This document shows, piece after piece, positions 34,809 through 44,850 of a stretch of 64,000 bases of DNA. Both the position numbers and the translations under genes were made by a program. Where the stretch lies: assembly GCA_016718845.1 (NCBI GenBank), contig JADKCK010000041.1, forward strand, positions 6,498-70,497, written 5' to 3'. The stretch comes from Sphingobacteriales bacterium. Its GTDB lineage: Bacteria; Bacteroidota; Bacteroidia; Chitinophagales; UBA2359. A model generated the notes under the pieces. The model saw only the letters and a program-made list of their open reading frames with translations, was not told the DNA's origin and made no database searches. Every line of letters starts with the position of its first letter. Position 1 is the stretch's first letter.

Positions 34809-35309
34809 ATGAAAACAAATTTTTTAGTACTTGTATCGTGCAGCACCCTATTGCTGTATTTGATAAGTGGATGTTCAAAGAAAACAGAAACCGATGCCAT
34901 GCTGTACGACTTGTCGAAAGAAACGACAGATTTTGTGTGGTACAAAAACTCGGACGAAATTTTGGAATCAAGCAGCGGGTCGGGGCATACAGAACCCAAA
35001 TTTAGAACCCGTTACAACACCCTTGCCGCCACACAACTAAATGCCGAAGGTAAAGTAGTAGACAATGCCGTTTTTCCGGAGGGTTCGTTGATTGTTAAAG
35101 ACCTATTTAACAATAAAGATAATTTTTGTACTTATGCCATTATGTACAAAGACTCGGACAACGAAGATGCCGACGCTGATGGCTGGGTGTGGGCTACCTA
35201 CAAAGAAAACGGAGGGGTAAAAAAATCGGTAACCAAAATGGGCGATGGCTGCAATAGCTGCCATAGTGGAGGTCTCGACTTTACTTTGATGAATACTTAT
35301 TTTCCGTAA
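34809..35309 (+). CDS. Cytochrome P460-like lipoprotein with one CxxCH
   Basis: The 166-residue protein has a lipoprotein signal (LYLISGCSK). The body shows the P460 pattern: LNAEGKVVDNAVFPEGSLIVK, then YAIMYKDSD and WVWATYKENG. A CNSCH heme-c site (148-152) lies near the end. P460 proteins bind heme with a Lys crosslink and some oxidise hydroxylamine or ammonia-derived nitrogen, but most Bacteroidota members are uncharacterised. It is flanked by terminators on both sides, so it is transcribed alone. It shares the FPEGxxIVK phrase and heme-lipoprotein design with the diheme protein at 18694. Confidence 0.78.
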   Translation: MKTNFLVLVSCSTLLLYLISGCSKKTETDAMLYDLSKETTDFVWYKNSDEILESSSGSGHTEPKFRTRYNTLAATQLNAEGKVVDNAVFPEGSLIVKDLFNNKDNFCTYAIMYKDSDNEDADADGWVWATYKENGGVKKSVTKMGDGCNSCHSGGLDFTLMNTYFP

Positions 35310-35324
35310 TGATTTTTATGACTG

Positions 35325-35364
35325 AAAACGCCGCTCAATAGCCAATTTGAGCGGCGTTTTTTTT
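35325..35364 (+). terminator. Terminator
   Basis: AAAACGCCGCTCAA pairs with TTGAGCGGCGTTTT, followed by a T-run. Confidence 0.88.
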
Positions 35365-35459
35365 ATCTGCAAAAATAAAAACAAAAATAACTTTACATTT
35401 AGCAAATAAATCGTACATTAGCGGCTTAAAACCGTAATAAACCTCAATATTTATCAATT

Positions 35460-36770
35460 ATGAAACTGCGTATTTTACATACTGCCGACTGGCATTTAGG
35501 GCAGCGCTTTTTTGACCGCAATAGACAAGACAAAGACCAAGACGGGAACGAAATAAACGAACATCAGGCATTTTTAGATTGGCTATTGTTGCAACTTAGC
35601 CAAACCCAAGCCGATGCCTTATTGGTGTCGGGCGATGTGTTTGATGTACGTATGCCACCAAGTTATGCCCTTGAACAATATTATAACTTTTTGCGCCAAG
35701 CTGCCAATATCTGCCCAAATATTATTATTACAGGTGGCAACCACGACTCGGCTCAAATGCTAAATGCACCAAGTAATTTGCTGCGCTATTTTGCTAAGAT
35801 ACGGGTATTAGGTGGTGCATCTGACAATCTAACCGACCATATTGTGGAACTACACGACCGCCAAAATAATTTGCTGGGCGCCGTAGCAGCCGTGCCTTTT
35901 TTGCACGACAACGATTTGTACACTTACTCGGCAGATGATATGCACCAAGACAGAAGCCAGAAAATTAAAAATGGTATTAAAGCATGTTTTCACGAACTTG
36001 GCGAACTAATGGAAACCTACCAAAAACAAAACCTGCCCGTTATAGCTATGGCACACCTTTTTGCCGCAGGTACCGCTGACGAGCCTTTGTACGAAGGAGA
36101 ACGAAATACATCGGAAAAAGAAATTTACTTGGGCAAGATAAATACAGCTAAAGATAGTGATTTTAAGATAGGTAATTTGGGCGTTGTAGGTAGCGAGGCT
36201 TTTCCAGATACGTTTGGATATGTGGCATTAGGCCATATCCATAAACCCATGATTGTGAACAAAAAACAACATATTCGTTATTGCGGCTCGCCTATTGCGT
36301 TGAGTTTTAGCGAGCGCGACGAGAAAAAACAAGTGCTATTAGTAGAGTTCGAAAATGCACAATTGGTTAATATTCAGCCTTTATTTATGCCCGTTACGCG
36401 TAGGTTGGTGCGCTTTAAAGGTAGTTTAGATAAAATAAAATCGGATTTAAGTGCTTTTATCCCAAACAAAGACGAATTGCCTACTTGGGCAGAATTTGAG
36501 GTACTGACGGATACTTATATCAGTCATTTAGATGAAGAAATTAAACCTTATTTGCCTGTTAATTTTGTGCCTATCAACATTAAACAATCAAGAAAAAACA
36601 AGATAAACAACCTAACTACTAACGCAAGTATAGATAATAGAGTAGAAGATATGACCCCAGAAAAAGTGTTTCTGCAACGTTGTGCTTTGGAAAAAATTAG
36701 CGTTTCGGACGAGGTGTTAGAAACTTTTGGGCAACTTATCCGCGAAATGAACGAATTGGGCGAGCTGTAA
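35460..36770 (+). CDS. sbcD: Exonuclease subunit SbcD
   Basis: The 436-residue Mre11-type nuclease has the five phosphoesterase motifs: HTADWHLGQRFF, SGDVFD, GGNHDS, MAHLFA and GHIHKP. The SbcD C-terminal domain (about 285-435) follows. It cuts DNA hairpins and double-strand ends together with the ATPase SbcC. No sbcC gene follows; the next gene is on the opposite strand past a terminator. The partner must therefore lie elsewhere, which is less common than the sbcDC operon. The start at 35460 gives the usual Met-Lys-Leu-Arg-Ile-Leu-His lead. Confidence 0.92.
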   Translation: MKLRILHTADWHLGQRFFDRNRQDKDQDGNEINEHQAFLDWLLLQLSQTQADALLVSGDVFDVRMPPSYALEQYYNFLRQAANICPNIIITGGNHDSAQMLNAPSNLLRYFAKIRVLGGASDNLTDHIVELHDRQNNLLGAVAAVPFLHDNDLYTYSADDMHQDRSQKIKNGIKACFHELGELMETYQKQNLPVIAMAHLFAAGTADEPLYEGERNTSEKEIYLGKINTAKDSDFKIGNLGVVGSEAFPDTFGYVALGHIHKPMIVNKKQHIRYCGSPIALSFSERDEKKQVLLVEFENAQLVNIQPLFMPVTRRLVRFKGSLDKIKSDLSAFIPNKDELPTWAEFEVLTDTYISHLDEEIKPYLPVNFVPINIKQSRKNKINNLTTNASIDNRVEDMTPEKVFLQRCALEKISVSDEVLETFGQLIREMNELGEL

Positions 36771-36813
36771 ATTTTATTATCTTGCCAAATTTACAGACTA
36801 TATTGCAAAAAAT

Positions 36814-36845
36814 AACGGCTACCTTTGAGCGAGGTAGCCGTTTTG
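36814..36845. terminator. Bidirectional terminator between sbcD and the OmpA gene
   Basis: AACGGCTACCT pairs with AGGTAGCCGTT around TTGAGCG, then TTTGTTT. The loop happens to contain TACCTTTG, but the stem position argues against a promoter. Confidence 0.78.
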
Positions 36846-36878
36846 TTTGGAGTGTATAAAGGGGAAAAGATGATGCAA

Positions 36879-39745
36879 TTATCGTCCTACACGCAATCCG
36901 TCTTGGTAAGTAATAACATAAGCTTCTCCAAAACCTTCTTTTTTTACTTTGGAAAGCATGGCATCTGCCGATTCTTTGTCCTTAAAGGTACCCAATATAA
37001 CACGTTGCGAGCCACTTTCGGTTGGTTCGGTTTCTATGGTACCTACATCGGTTAGTACGTTAAATTTACTCAAATCGGGCGAGCGAAACGAACCTATGTG
37101 TATTTTATACTCCATTCCTACACCTGTACCCGTATTAGTAGATTCGGCGGCGGCTTTGTCGTAGTAAGTAGGGGCGTTACCACCTTTGGGGGTAAATTGG
37201 TTAGAGGTATCTACCGACGGAGCGGCGGTTTGGGTTTTGGCAGATGAGCTTGGTGTTGAAGACATGCTTGCGCTACCCGACGGTTTGTAGGTACTTGTTG
37301 GTACGCTCGACGAGCTGCTACTGTTACTGCCCGAACCTTTTTTATAGTAATTTTTGCCTTGGTGATAATCATCGCGGTAGTAATAACGCGGTGCGCTACG
37401 GATAGCTCCGTTGGCGTTATAGCCAATTACCACAAACTCGGTGCGGCGGTTTTCTTGGTGTTTGGCATTTGCACAAGGTACGCCGTCAACACATTCGTTT
37501 ACGGGTTGTGTTTCGCCATAGCCTTTGGGTCTAACATCGTTGGCAACATTAACATTTGCACCACCACGGCTAACAATAAAATCGTAGGCAGATTTAGCAC
37601 GGCGTTCGGCAAGGGCTGTGTTGTATTCGTCGGTGCCGCGGCTGTCGGTATGCGAGCGTAATTCGATTTGCAAACCTGGGTTTTCGTACATTAATTTCAC
37701 TACTTTGTCTAACTCTGGTTTAGCATCTTCGCGAATAACATCTTGGTCAAAATCGTAGTAAATGTGGTTAAGTACAAAACCGTCAGGAAAATAATTATTT
37801 CCTTTACTATCATCTCCAATAGAGCCAAATTCGGTAACGGGTTTTCCGTCCACTGGTATTTAGGATTGGCATCAACTCTGCCCATCGAAAAATCGGAGCT
37901 CATTACACTTTCGGCTTGCACGTTACAGTCTTTGCCTTTGGTGCTAATAGTTTTGCTTTCGGTAAAAAAGTATTGTTTGGTGGCATGAACCACGTAATCC
38001 AAATCTTTGTCTAATTTTATTTCGTACAAACCATTTGCATCGGTGGTGGCATTTCGTTCGTCGCGCGTTTCGAGGTTGGTAATAGTTACCAATGCTCCTT
38101 CTACGGGTTTGTTGCTATTACGGTCAAGTACTTTACCCGATAAGGTGAAGGTACAAGGTCCGTTTTTGGTACTATCGTTTTCCATATTTTCGGGGCATAG
38201 TGGTATTTTGAGTTTAATTTGTGTGCTGCTAATACCTACCGTTGATATGGTTTGTGCTTCGGTTTTATAGCCATCTTTCGAGGCAGTAACAACAACTTCT
38301 TTGTCGGGCGATACCGGAAATGCGAAAGTGCCATTGGCAACAGTTTGGCGTTTCTGGATTACTTTGCCATTTTCACTTAATTCAACATCGGCACCTTCAA
38401 TGGGTTCTTGTGTTTTACAATCTACCACAATACCGCTCATTACGGTGTTTAGGCGGGTGTAGCTATAAATATCATCGTTGCCTTTTCCACCTGTTCTGTT
38501 TGATGAGAAATAACCTTTTTCGTTTTTAGGGTCGATGATAAACGAAAAGTCGTCGGAGTTGGTGTTAATCGGATAGCGGAGGTTTTCGGGTGCGCTCCAT
38601 GTGCCATCGCCCATTAATTTTGACGAGAAGATGTCGAGACCGCCTAAACCGGGTAAAGCATCGGACGAGAAATACAGGGTGCCATCGGCGCTCATAAACG
38701 GAAACATTTCGTTGCCTTCGGTGTTAATTTCGGGACCAAGGTTTTCGGGTTGTCCCCAGCTATCGCCATTTTTATAGCTTACATATACATCGGTGCCGCC
38801 ATAACCGCCGGGCATGTCCGATATAAAGTACAAAGCCTGTCCGTCTTGGCTCAACGAGGGGTGTCCAACCGAGTAGCTTTCGTTGTTAAATGGTAACGAT
38901 TTTACACTTCCCCATTTTTCACCATCGGCTTTGGCTTCGTAAATTTGTAGTTTAACGGTTTTGAGTATTTCTTCGCTATCAAATTGCAATTTACCGTCTA
39001 TGTAGGCATTTCGGGTAAAGTACATGGTTTGTTGATCTTCGGTAAAGGTTACGGTGCCTTCGTGCAACATGGTGTTTACTTTACCTTTAAAGTTTTCGGG
39101 TTTGCCTAATGCAGTTGGGTTGTCGCCCTCTTGTTTGGCATACATTAGGTCGAGGAAAGGGGCATCTGTCCAACGATAAATTTCTTCTTTATTTTTTACG
39201 CCTGTTTCGGAGGCATAAACGATACCGTCTTTGTAAAATGCGGGACCAAAGTCGGATTTTTCGGAGTTGACACTTGCTGCCAAGAAAGGTTGGTAGATAC
39301 CTGGGTCGGTCATAAAGTAGTTTGCTTGTTCGCAGGCTTCTACTTGACGCAAGCCGCGTGTATCGGCAGGCACTAATTGGGCGTACTGCAAAAACATTTC
39401 TTTTGCTTCTTCAAATTTACCGTTGGCTTTAAGTGCCATTGCATAATAGTACTTGTGTATGGGTTCGCTTTCGGGCAGGTCAACCACTTGTTGGTACCAA
39501 TATTCGGCTTCGATGGGCATATTCATAAAACGATATGCTTCGGCAATTTTTATCTTTGCCTGCGGGATGTTGTCGTCCTTTGCCAATATTTTTTTGTAGG
39601 CTTCGGCTGCGTCGGGATACGCAAATTGATTGAATAAATCGTCGGCTTTTTTCAAACGATTATCATCTTGGGCAGATAATTGTGTGCTAAAGCTAAGCAA
39701 CACAGAAAGTAAAAACAATACACGTAGGGATAGTATATTTTTCAT
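36879..39745 (-). pseudogene. PorE-like OmpA/TPR/beta-propeller protein, split by a frameshift at about 37,853
   Basis: Two overlapping frames encode one protein of about 955 residues. Frame 1 (39745 to 37709) has a signal peptide, TPR helices (about 30-130), PD40/WD40-like blades (about 170-420) and two carboxypeptidase-regulatory folds (about 430-600). Frame 2 (from about 37853 to 36879) has an OmpA peptidoglycan-binding domain (IYYDFDQDVIREDAKPELDKVV, HTDSRGTDEYNTALAERRAKSA), a Ser-rich linker and a SPOR domain (MEYKIHIGSF to VITYQDGLR). A one-base shift near CCAGTGGACGG would fuse PKYQ to VDGKPVTEF. The architecture (TPR, propeller, CRD, OmpA) is that of PorE, a T9SS protein linking PorK/N to peptidoglycan; the SPOR domain is an addition. 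The shift could be a sequence error, since the flanks look intact. Confidence 0.75.
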
Positions 39746-40097
39746 GCGATAACAATATTTTTCAGTAGTTTAAATAGTTAGAATAGATGTAAGGATTATT
39801 ATGCTTGCAGTGATAGGCAAACAAAAAAAAATAACGGTTTAGAATGAAACATTTTGTGTGTAGAAACAATGCTATACAAACAAACAAAAACAGTACCAAA
39901 TAAATACAAAAAAGCTCAATTTTGGTTTTTTTGTTGTTTTTAAGGTTTATTGCATAATAATGCCGTTTTTTTACTACCAATAATGTAGCCAAAGTTGTTA
40001 AAATGCCTAGTAATTGGGCACTATCGTTATTTTTTGACAAAATTATGATAATTCTCTGACAACAAAAAATTTTTTGTTGTTTTTTTTCGCTTTGGGC

Positions 40098-40137
40098 AAA
40101 AAAAAGTGGCATAACCTTGATGAGTTATACCACTTTT
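40098..40137 (-). terminator. Terminator-like hairpin downstream of parE
   Basis: AAAAGTGGCATAAC pairs with GTTATACCACTTTT (one mismatch); on the minus strand it is followed by a T-rich run. It lies about 240 bp after the parE stop, beyond the dispersed repeat. Confidence 0.6.
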
Positions 40138-40219
40138 AAATAATTGATTGTAATTTGTAGTTATACAAATTAGATGCTGTATTTTGATACAGACATGGAA
40201 AAGTTTTGATTGGGTGTTT

Positions 40220-40311
40220 GCGCTTGCTTTGCTTTGGGGGTGCCATAGACTGTGCAAATAGGGTAAGCCAATAATCACCCCCAAAAAAGACATCTTCCGC
40301 GTCAAGCGGGG
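40220..40311 (-). repeat. 92-bp two-hairpin dispersed repeat, copy B
   Basis: Minus-strand copy of the element at 28436: CCCCGCTTGACGCGG at 40311-40297, GGGGGTG/CACCCCC arms at 40282-40276 and 40242-40236. It has the same length as copy A, and both stems are intact. It follows parE in the same orientation as that gene. Confidence 0.85.
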
Positions 40312-40376
40312 CAGAGGCATTGGGTGTTTTAATAACTAATATGAAACAAACGGCTATTGCTTATTTGAGTCTGGCA

Positions 40377-42299
40377 TCAAACTTCTAATTCCTCCAATAT
40401 ATCTTCCAGTTGTTCTTCGTTTAGTACATCGGCTTCTATAATTAAATTGTCGATGATGAAGTCTTGGCGGTCGGGGGTATTTTTGCCCATATAATAAGAA
40501 AGTAGCTTAAGTAGGGCTGTTTCTTTGTTTAGGGTAACGGGGTCGAGCAGTATATCTTTGCCAATAAAGCGGGCAAATTCGTCGGGTGATATTTCGCCTA
40601 AGCCTTTGAAGCGGGTGATTTCGGGTTTGCCTTTTAGCTGTTTTATGGCTTTTTGTTTTTCTGTTTCGCTGTAACAGTAAAAGGTTTTTTGTTTGTCGCG
40701 CACCCTAAATAGGGGTGTTTGTAAGATATAAACATGCCCGTTGCGCACCAAATCGGGGAAAAAGTGCAAGAAAAAGGTCATCAATAGCAACCTAATGTGC
40801 ATACCATCTACGTCGGCATCGGTGGCAATTACAATTTTGTTGTATCGCAAACCTTCCATGCCGTCTTCAATGTTTAAGGCGTGCTGTAATAAGTTAAACT
40901 CTTCGTTTTCGTACACAATTTTTTTGCTTAACCCAAAGCAATTAAGGGGTTTGCCGCGCAAGCTAAATACGGCTTGTGTTTGCACATCGCGGGCTTTTGT
41001 TATCGAGCCACTTGCCGAGTCGCCCTCGGTAATAAACAAGGTGCTTTCGAGGCGGTTGTTGTCTTTACCTTCGTTAAAATGTAGGCGGCAATCGCGCAAT
41101 TTTTTGTTGTGGAGGTTGGCTTTTTTGGCGCGCTGATTGGCTAACTTTTTGATACCTGCAATTTCTTTTCTTTCGCGCTCCGACTGTAAAATGCGTTTTA
41201 GTAAGGCATCGGCTATGGCAGGATTTTTGTGCAGATAATCGTCGAGCTGCTTTTTCAAAAAGTCGGTGATAAAAGCTTTTACCGTAGGGCCATCGGGGGC
41301 AATAGATTGCGAACCTAATTTTGTTTTGGTTTGCGACTCAAAAACGGGTTCTTGTACACGTATACTAATAGCTGCCACAATAGAGCCTCTTATGTCGGGC
41401 GTATCAAATTGTTTGTTGTAAAATTCGCGGACGACTTTTACGATGGCTTCGCGAAACGCATTTAGGTGTGTGCCTCCAAGTGGCGTATATTGTCCGTTTA
41501 CAAACGAATAATATTCTTCGCCATATTGTTCGCCATGTGTTAGGGCTACCTCAATATCGTATCCTTTTAGGTGTATGATTGGGTATCGTGCCGAGTTTTC
41601 GTCTACTTTATTTTTTAGTAAATCGAGCAAGCCATCTTTCGAGTAGTAGCGTTGTCCGTTTAGGTAAATGTTTAAACCTGCGTTTAGGTAGGCGTAGTTC
41701 CAAAGTTGGTTTTCGATAAACTCGGTTTGAAACTGATAATTTTGAAAGATATTGTTATCGGGTTCAAAAATAATTTGCGTGCCATTGGTTTCGGTTGTTT
41801 TTTCGATGGGGTGTTCTTTTATAAGTTGTCCTTCCGAGAACTCCACTTTTTTCATTTCGCCTTCGCGCACGGCTTTTACCAAAAAATGGCTTGACAGGGC
41901 ATTAACAGCTTTGGTACCAACGCCATTTAGCCCCACCGATTTTTTAAATGCCTGCGAGTCGTATTTGCCGCCTGTATTTATTTTAGATACGCAATCAATA
42001 ACTTTGCCAAGCGGTATGCCACGCCCATAATCGCGTACTTCTACGCGGCTTTGGTTAAGTGTAATGTCTACTTTTTTACCGTAGCCCATTACATACTCGT
42101 CAATACAGTTATCTACTACTTCTTTTATTAAAATGTATATGCCATCATCGGCGGCGCTTCCGTCGCCTAGTTTACCTATATACATACCCGGACGCAGGCG
42201 TATATGCTCGCGCCAATCCAACGATTTTATGCTGTCTTCGGTATAAACGGCATCAACTTGAGCTGGTGTTAGGGCATCTTGTATTTCTTCTTTTTTCAT
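40377..42299 (-). CDS. parE: DNA topoisomerase IV subunit B
   Basis: The 640-residue type IIA topoisomerase ATPase subunit has the GHKL site (RPGMYIGKLG, EVVDNCIDEY, DYGRGIPLGK, GLNGVGTKAVNALS), the transducer domain (ARYPIIHLKG to KTKLGSQ) and the TOPRIM motifs FITEGDSASGSI and DADVDGMHIRLLLM. It ends with RFKGLGEISPDEFARFIG. Together with ParC it unlinks daughter chromosomes. The length and the PLNCFGLSKK segment favour ParE over GyrB; parC is not in the window. A TACCTTTG box (42338-42345, minus) is 39 bp upstream. Confidence 0.9.
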   Translation of the reverse strand: MKKEEIQDALTPAQVDAVYTEDSIKSLDWREHIRLRPGMYIGKLGDGSAADDGIYILIKEVVDNCIDEYVMGYGKKVDITLNQSRVEVRDYGRGIPLGKVIDCVSKINTGGKYDSQAFKKSVGLNGVGTKAVNALSSHFLVKAVREGEMKKVEFSEGQLIKEHPIEKTTETNGTQIIFEPDNNIFQNYQFQTEFIENQLWNYAYLNAGLNIYLNGQRYYSKDGLLDLLKNKVDENSARYPIIHLKGYDIEVALTHGEQYGEEYYSFVNGQYTPLGGTHLNAFREAIVKVVREFYNKQFDTPDIRGSIVAAISIRVQEPVFESQTKTKLGSQSIAPDGPTVKAFITDFLKKQLDDYLHKNPAIADALLKRILQSERERKEIAGIKKLANQRAKKANLHNKKLRDCRLHFNEGKDNNRLESTLFITEGDSASGSITKARDVQTQAVFSLRGKPLNCFGLSKKIVYENEEFNLLQHALNIEDGMEGLRYNKIVIATDADVDGMHIRLLLMTFFLHFFPDLVRNGHVYILQTPLFRVRDKQKTFYCYSETEKQKAIKQLKGKPEITRFKGLGEISPDEFARFIGKDILLDPVTLNKETALLKLLSYYMGKNTPDRQDFIIDNLIIEADVLNEEQLEDILEELEV

Positions 42300-42337
42300 T
42301 TATGCTGTTTTTTTACGCAAAATGCTGTATTTTTTAG

Positions 42338-42345
42338 CAAAGGTA
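42338..42345 (-). promoter_or_regulatory. -7 box of parE
   Basis: TACCTTTG on the minus strand, 39 bp before the ATG. Confidence 0.6.
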
Positions 42346-42414
42346 CAATAAAAGTGCGAAAGTTGGCACTTTTGTGAAAAATATTTTTACTTAGTATTGA
42401 TAGTTATTGTATTT

Positions 42415-43038
42415 TTAAGCAAATATTTTGTTTATTTCTATTTCAAAGCCTTTTACTACTTGGGCTTTAAGCGTACCTTGTTTGCTTAGTTTTTGGTGTA
42501 GATAATATTCGTTATCTGTTAGCAAATATTGTTCCACAGTTTCTTGGTCGGGGTCAATAATCCAGTATTCGGGTATGCCATGTGCGGCATAATCTGCCAT
42601 TTTTAGGGTATAATCTCGTTCGCGGGTGCTATCAGACAGTATCTCGACGGCTAAATCGGGGGCAGGAAAAAGTAGTTGTGTAGGCGTGAAATGTTGCGAT
42701 TTTTCGGTCGTAAAAAATACAATATCTGGCTCGTAGTCGTTGCGGGTCAATCTAATCATTACTTTTTCGGTGCCAACTCTACCTAAATTATTAATTAAAA
42801 CATAATAATTTAAGAAAGTAGTTAAGTTGGTACAAGACCTCCAATGCCGTTCCATGACGGGCGAGTGCATGACAATTTCGCCGTTTATAAATTCGGCATT
42901 TAGGTTTTCGTGAACCAAATTGTAGAAAGCTTGTCTACGTTTTTGTTCGTCTTTTAATTCATCGCTTAACCGATTGATTAACAATGCGGCTTGTGGCATT
43001 GCTTTTAGTTGCAAATAGATGGTGTCTAGCTGGTTCAT
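42415..43038 (-). CDS. Uma2-family (DUF820) PD-(D/E)XK nuclease-like protein
   Basis: The 207-residue protein has the Uma2 core: AEFINGEIVMHSPVMERHW, then YEPDIVFF, then the PD-(D/E)XK-like block APDLAVEILSDSTRERDYTLKMADYAAHGIPEYWIIDPD (in parts LAVEILSDSTRERD and KMADYAAHGIPEYWIIDPD). It keeps Asp, Glu and Lys in the expected positions. Uma2 proteins are abundant in Cyanobacteria and some Bacteroidota; their DNA targets and roles are unknown. It is a single gene with its own TATCTTTG box (43057-43064), unrelated to its neighbours as far as can be seen. Confidence 0.85.
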   Translation of the reverse strand: MNQLDTIYLQLKAMPQAALLINRLSDELKDEQKRRQAFYNLVHENLNAEFINGEIVMHSPVMERHWRSCTNLTTFLNYYVLINNLGRVGTEKVMIRLTRNDYEPDIVFFTTEKSQHFTPTQLLFPAPDLAVEILSDSTRERDYTLKMADYAAHGIPEYWIIDPDQETVEQYLLTDNEYYLHQKLSKQGTLKAQVVKGFEIEINKIFA

Positions 43039-43056
43039 AGGTGTAGTTTTTTGTTA

Positions 43057-43064
43057 CAAAGATA
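43057..43064 (-). promoter_or_regulatory. -7 box of the Uma2 gene
   Basis: TATCTTTG on the minus strand, 19 bp before the ATG at 43038. Confidence 0.6.
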
Positions 43065-43085
43065 ACGCATTTTGGGTGTTAAAAA

Positions 43086-44519
43086 TTACTTTATGCCCAA
43101 TTTTTGGTCAATTTTTTCGAGCAACCACGATTTACTCACCAAACCTTTTGCTTTTTCTACCTCTTGTTTTATGTCGAGCAATGCTTTTTTGTTGGTTTTA
43201 GGCAAGCGGTGCAACTGACTTAATAGTCGAATAAATTGGGTGTAACGAGCTTTTTTATCGGCAGTAATTAATTTATTGCGTTTTAGATAGGTCGAAAACG
43301 AAATACACAATGATTCGAAGGCATCGTGTTCGTTTAGTTCGTAGTAAATGTTTAGTTGCAATAGTTTAGCGCTAATGCTGTAAATTACATCATCAAAAAT
43401 TACTTCGTTTAGCAACTTTAAGGTTTTGTCGTAATGTTTTTGATGAAAATAAAGGTAGGCTAAATTGTAATAAAAAGCGTTTTTGCGAAACTGTGGAGCA
43501 AGATGTTTTTGGTATTGATGAATAAAATTGTTGGTCCATTCGTAATCTTTGTTACGCGTGCCAATTGTTACAATATTAATATATGTCCATGGCGATAAAT
43601 AGCCGCTATTGTCAAAAGCAATGTTCTTTTCGAGCATCATTTTGTACAAATTGAGTAATTCGTTAAGGTATTTTATGTTTCCTATATTAACTTTACCTAT
43701 GCAGTAATTAGCGGCATAAAGGTACATATCACGTGCTTCCTCAATAGTAAAAAAATTAATGTATTTGTTTAGGTTTTCTATGAGTTGATTATAATATTCT
43801 TCTTTATCGTTTTCCATCATACAGCGCAAAATGCTGGCATAAATAGCTACAACGGGTACATCATCATGTGGGTTTTTTTGTAGATAATTTAAAATTTCGT
43901 TTAATAGTATGATGTTATATTCGGATATAACTAATCGTTTGCGATTAAACATTTCGCAGCTATATTTAAGCTTAAGTGCCAGATAGTAAAGGTCGAAATT
44001 ATCAATGGCTTTTTGGAGACTATTGTCAAATAGGTGTTTTTTTTGTTTATCAAAAAAAATATTTTCTTGCGAATGGATAAAATATTGGTCGAAATAGTAG
44101 TGATAATCGCGTTTTGTGTTTTTTTCTTGGTACTTTTGTGCTGCCCTAAGCACATGATGAAAAGGTTTCTCTACTGTCCACTCCTGATAAATTTCGAGCA
44201 ACAACCGATATTGATTCATTTCGTTCTGCGAGTCGCGCTCAATGGCTAAAAAACGCTCAATTAAGGCAAATAGGTCGCTCATTAAATAGCCCATTTGTTT
44301 TTCGTTGTACGGGTCATCAAGTCCGTAGATGCCTGCATAAGCCGCTTCTTTTTGCACTTTTGCGCCTTTAAAGTCGGGTGACGATTGAAGCAAATGCTCG
44401 TAAAACAACACAATTTCGCGCCGCTTATTAAAATAAGGCGAGGCTACAAAATCGTGCAACGATTGAAGTTGCTTGTTATCAAAACATCGTAAAACACTCA
44501 ATAGTTTGCTATTTTCCAT
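43086..44519 (-). CDS. Conserved Bacteroidota hypothetical, helical-repeat protein
   Basis: I take the ATG at 44519 (477 residues) rather than 44576, because a TACATTTG promoter box at 44554-44561 would otherwise lie inside the gene. The protein is soluble and almost all helical: an N-terminal FDNKQLQSLHDFVASPYFNKR typical of an unassigned Bacteroidota family, then TPR-like pairs (for example LAYLYFHQKHYDKTLKLLNEV near 350 and LLQLNIYYELNEHDAF). No catalytic motif is visible. A scaffold role is possible. It ends in a basic helix. Confidence 0.7.
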   Translation of the reverse strand: MENSKLLSVLRCFDNKQLQSLHDFVASPYFNKRREIVLFYEHLLQSSPDFKGAKVQKEAAYAGIYGLDDPYNEKQMGYLMSDLFALIERFLAIERDSQNEMNQYRLLLEIYQEWTVEKPFHHVLRAAQKYQEKNTKRDYHYYFDQYFIHSQENIFFDKQKKHLFDNSLQKAIDNFDLYYLALKLKYSCEMFNRKRLVISEYNIILLNEILNYLQKNPHDDVPVVAIYASILRCMMENDKEEYYNQLIENLNKYINFFTIEEARDMYLYAANYCIGKVNIGNIKYLNELLNLYKMMLEKNIAFDNSGYLSPWTYINIVTIGTRNKDYEWTNNFIHQYQKHLAPQFRKNAFYYNLAYLYFHQKHYDKTLKLLNEVIFDDVIYSISAKLLQLNIYYELNEHDAFESLCISFSTYLKRNKLITADKKARYTQFIRLLSQLHRLPKTNKKALLDIKQEVEKAKGLVSKSWLLEKIDQKLGIK

Positions 44520-44850
44520 ACATCGGGTTGCTTTATTGGCACAAAATGATGCACAAATGTACACATTTTTTAGCATTTTAATCGGAAACTTGAAAAAAAA
44601 AAGGATTTTGGAATAACAAAATAAAACGTAACTAACTGATTATCAGTATTGTTTGCTAAATTCTTTTTTTTATCTGCCCAAAATAACCTTCGGAAAATGT
44701 CGGAAAAAAAAGAAAATTGTATTTCCTTACTGTTTTTTATTGTGCTATATTTACACCACCAAACCGAATGCCATTTTTTTACAAAGGAGTATCCAATAGC
44801 TTCCTGCCCAATCAATCACTAATCTACTTCGTTATTAACTTATACGTATC
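44520..44850. promoter_or_regulatory. Divergent promoter spacer
   Basis: Contains the minus-strand -7 box TACATTTG (44554-44561) for the helical protein. For the plus-strand gene at 44851 only a weak TATATTTA (about 44745) was seen. Nothing else was found. Confidence 0.45.

Larger units (their letters stand above)
39746..40376. other. 631-bp gap with a dispersed repeat and a hairpin
   Basis: Holds copy B of the 92-bp repeat (40220-40311) and the hairpin at 40098-40137. The rest is A+T-rich; the open frames here are not supported by any family. Confidence 0.5.

Noticed and set aside
36820..36830. TACCTTTG as a promoter
   Set aside because: It lies in the stem-loop of a terminator between converging genes, with no gene starting nearby in that direction.
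44519..44576. An N-terminal extension of the helical-repeat gene to 44576
   Set aside because: A TACATTTG promoter box lies at 44554-44561, so transcription starts after that ATG.
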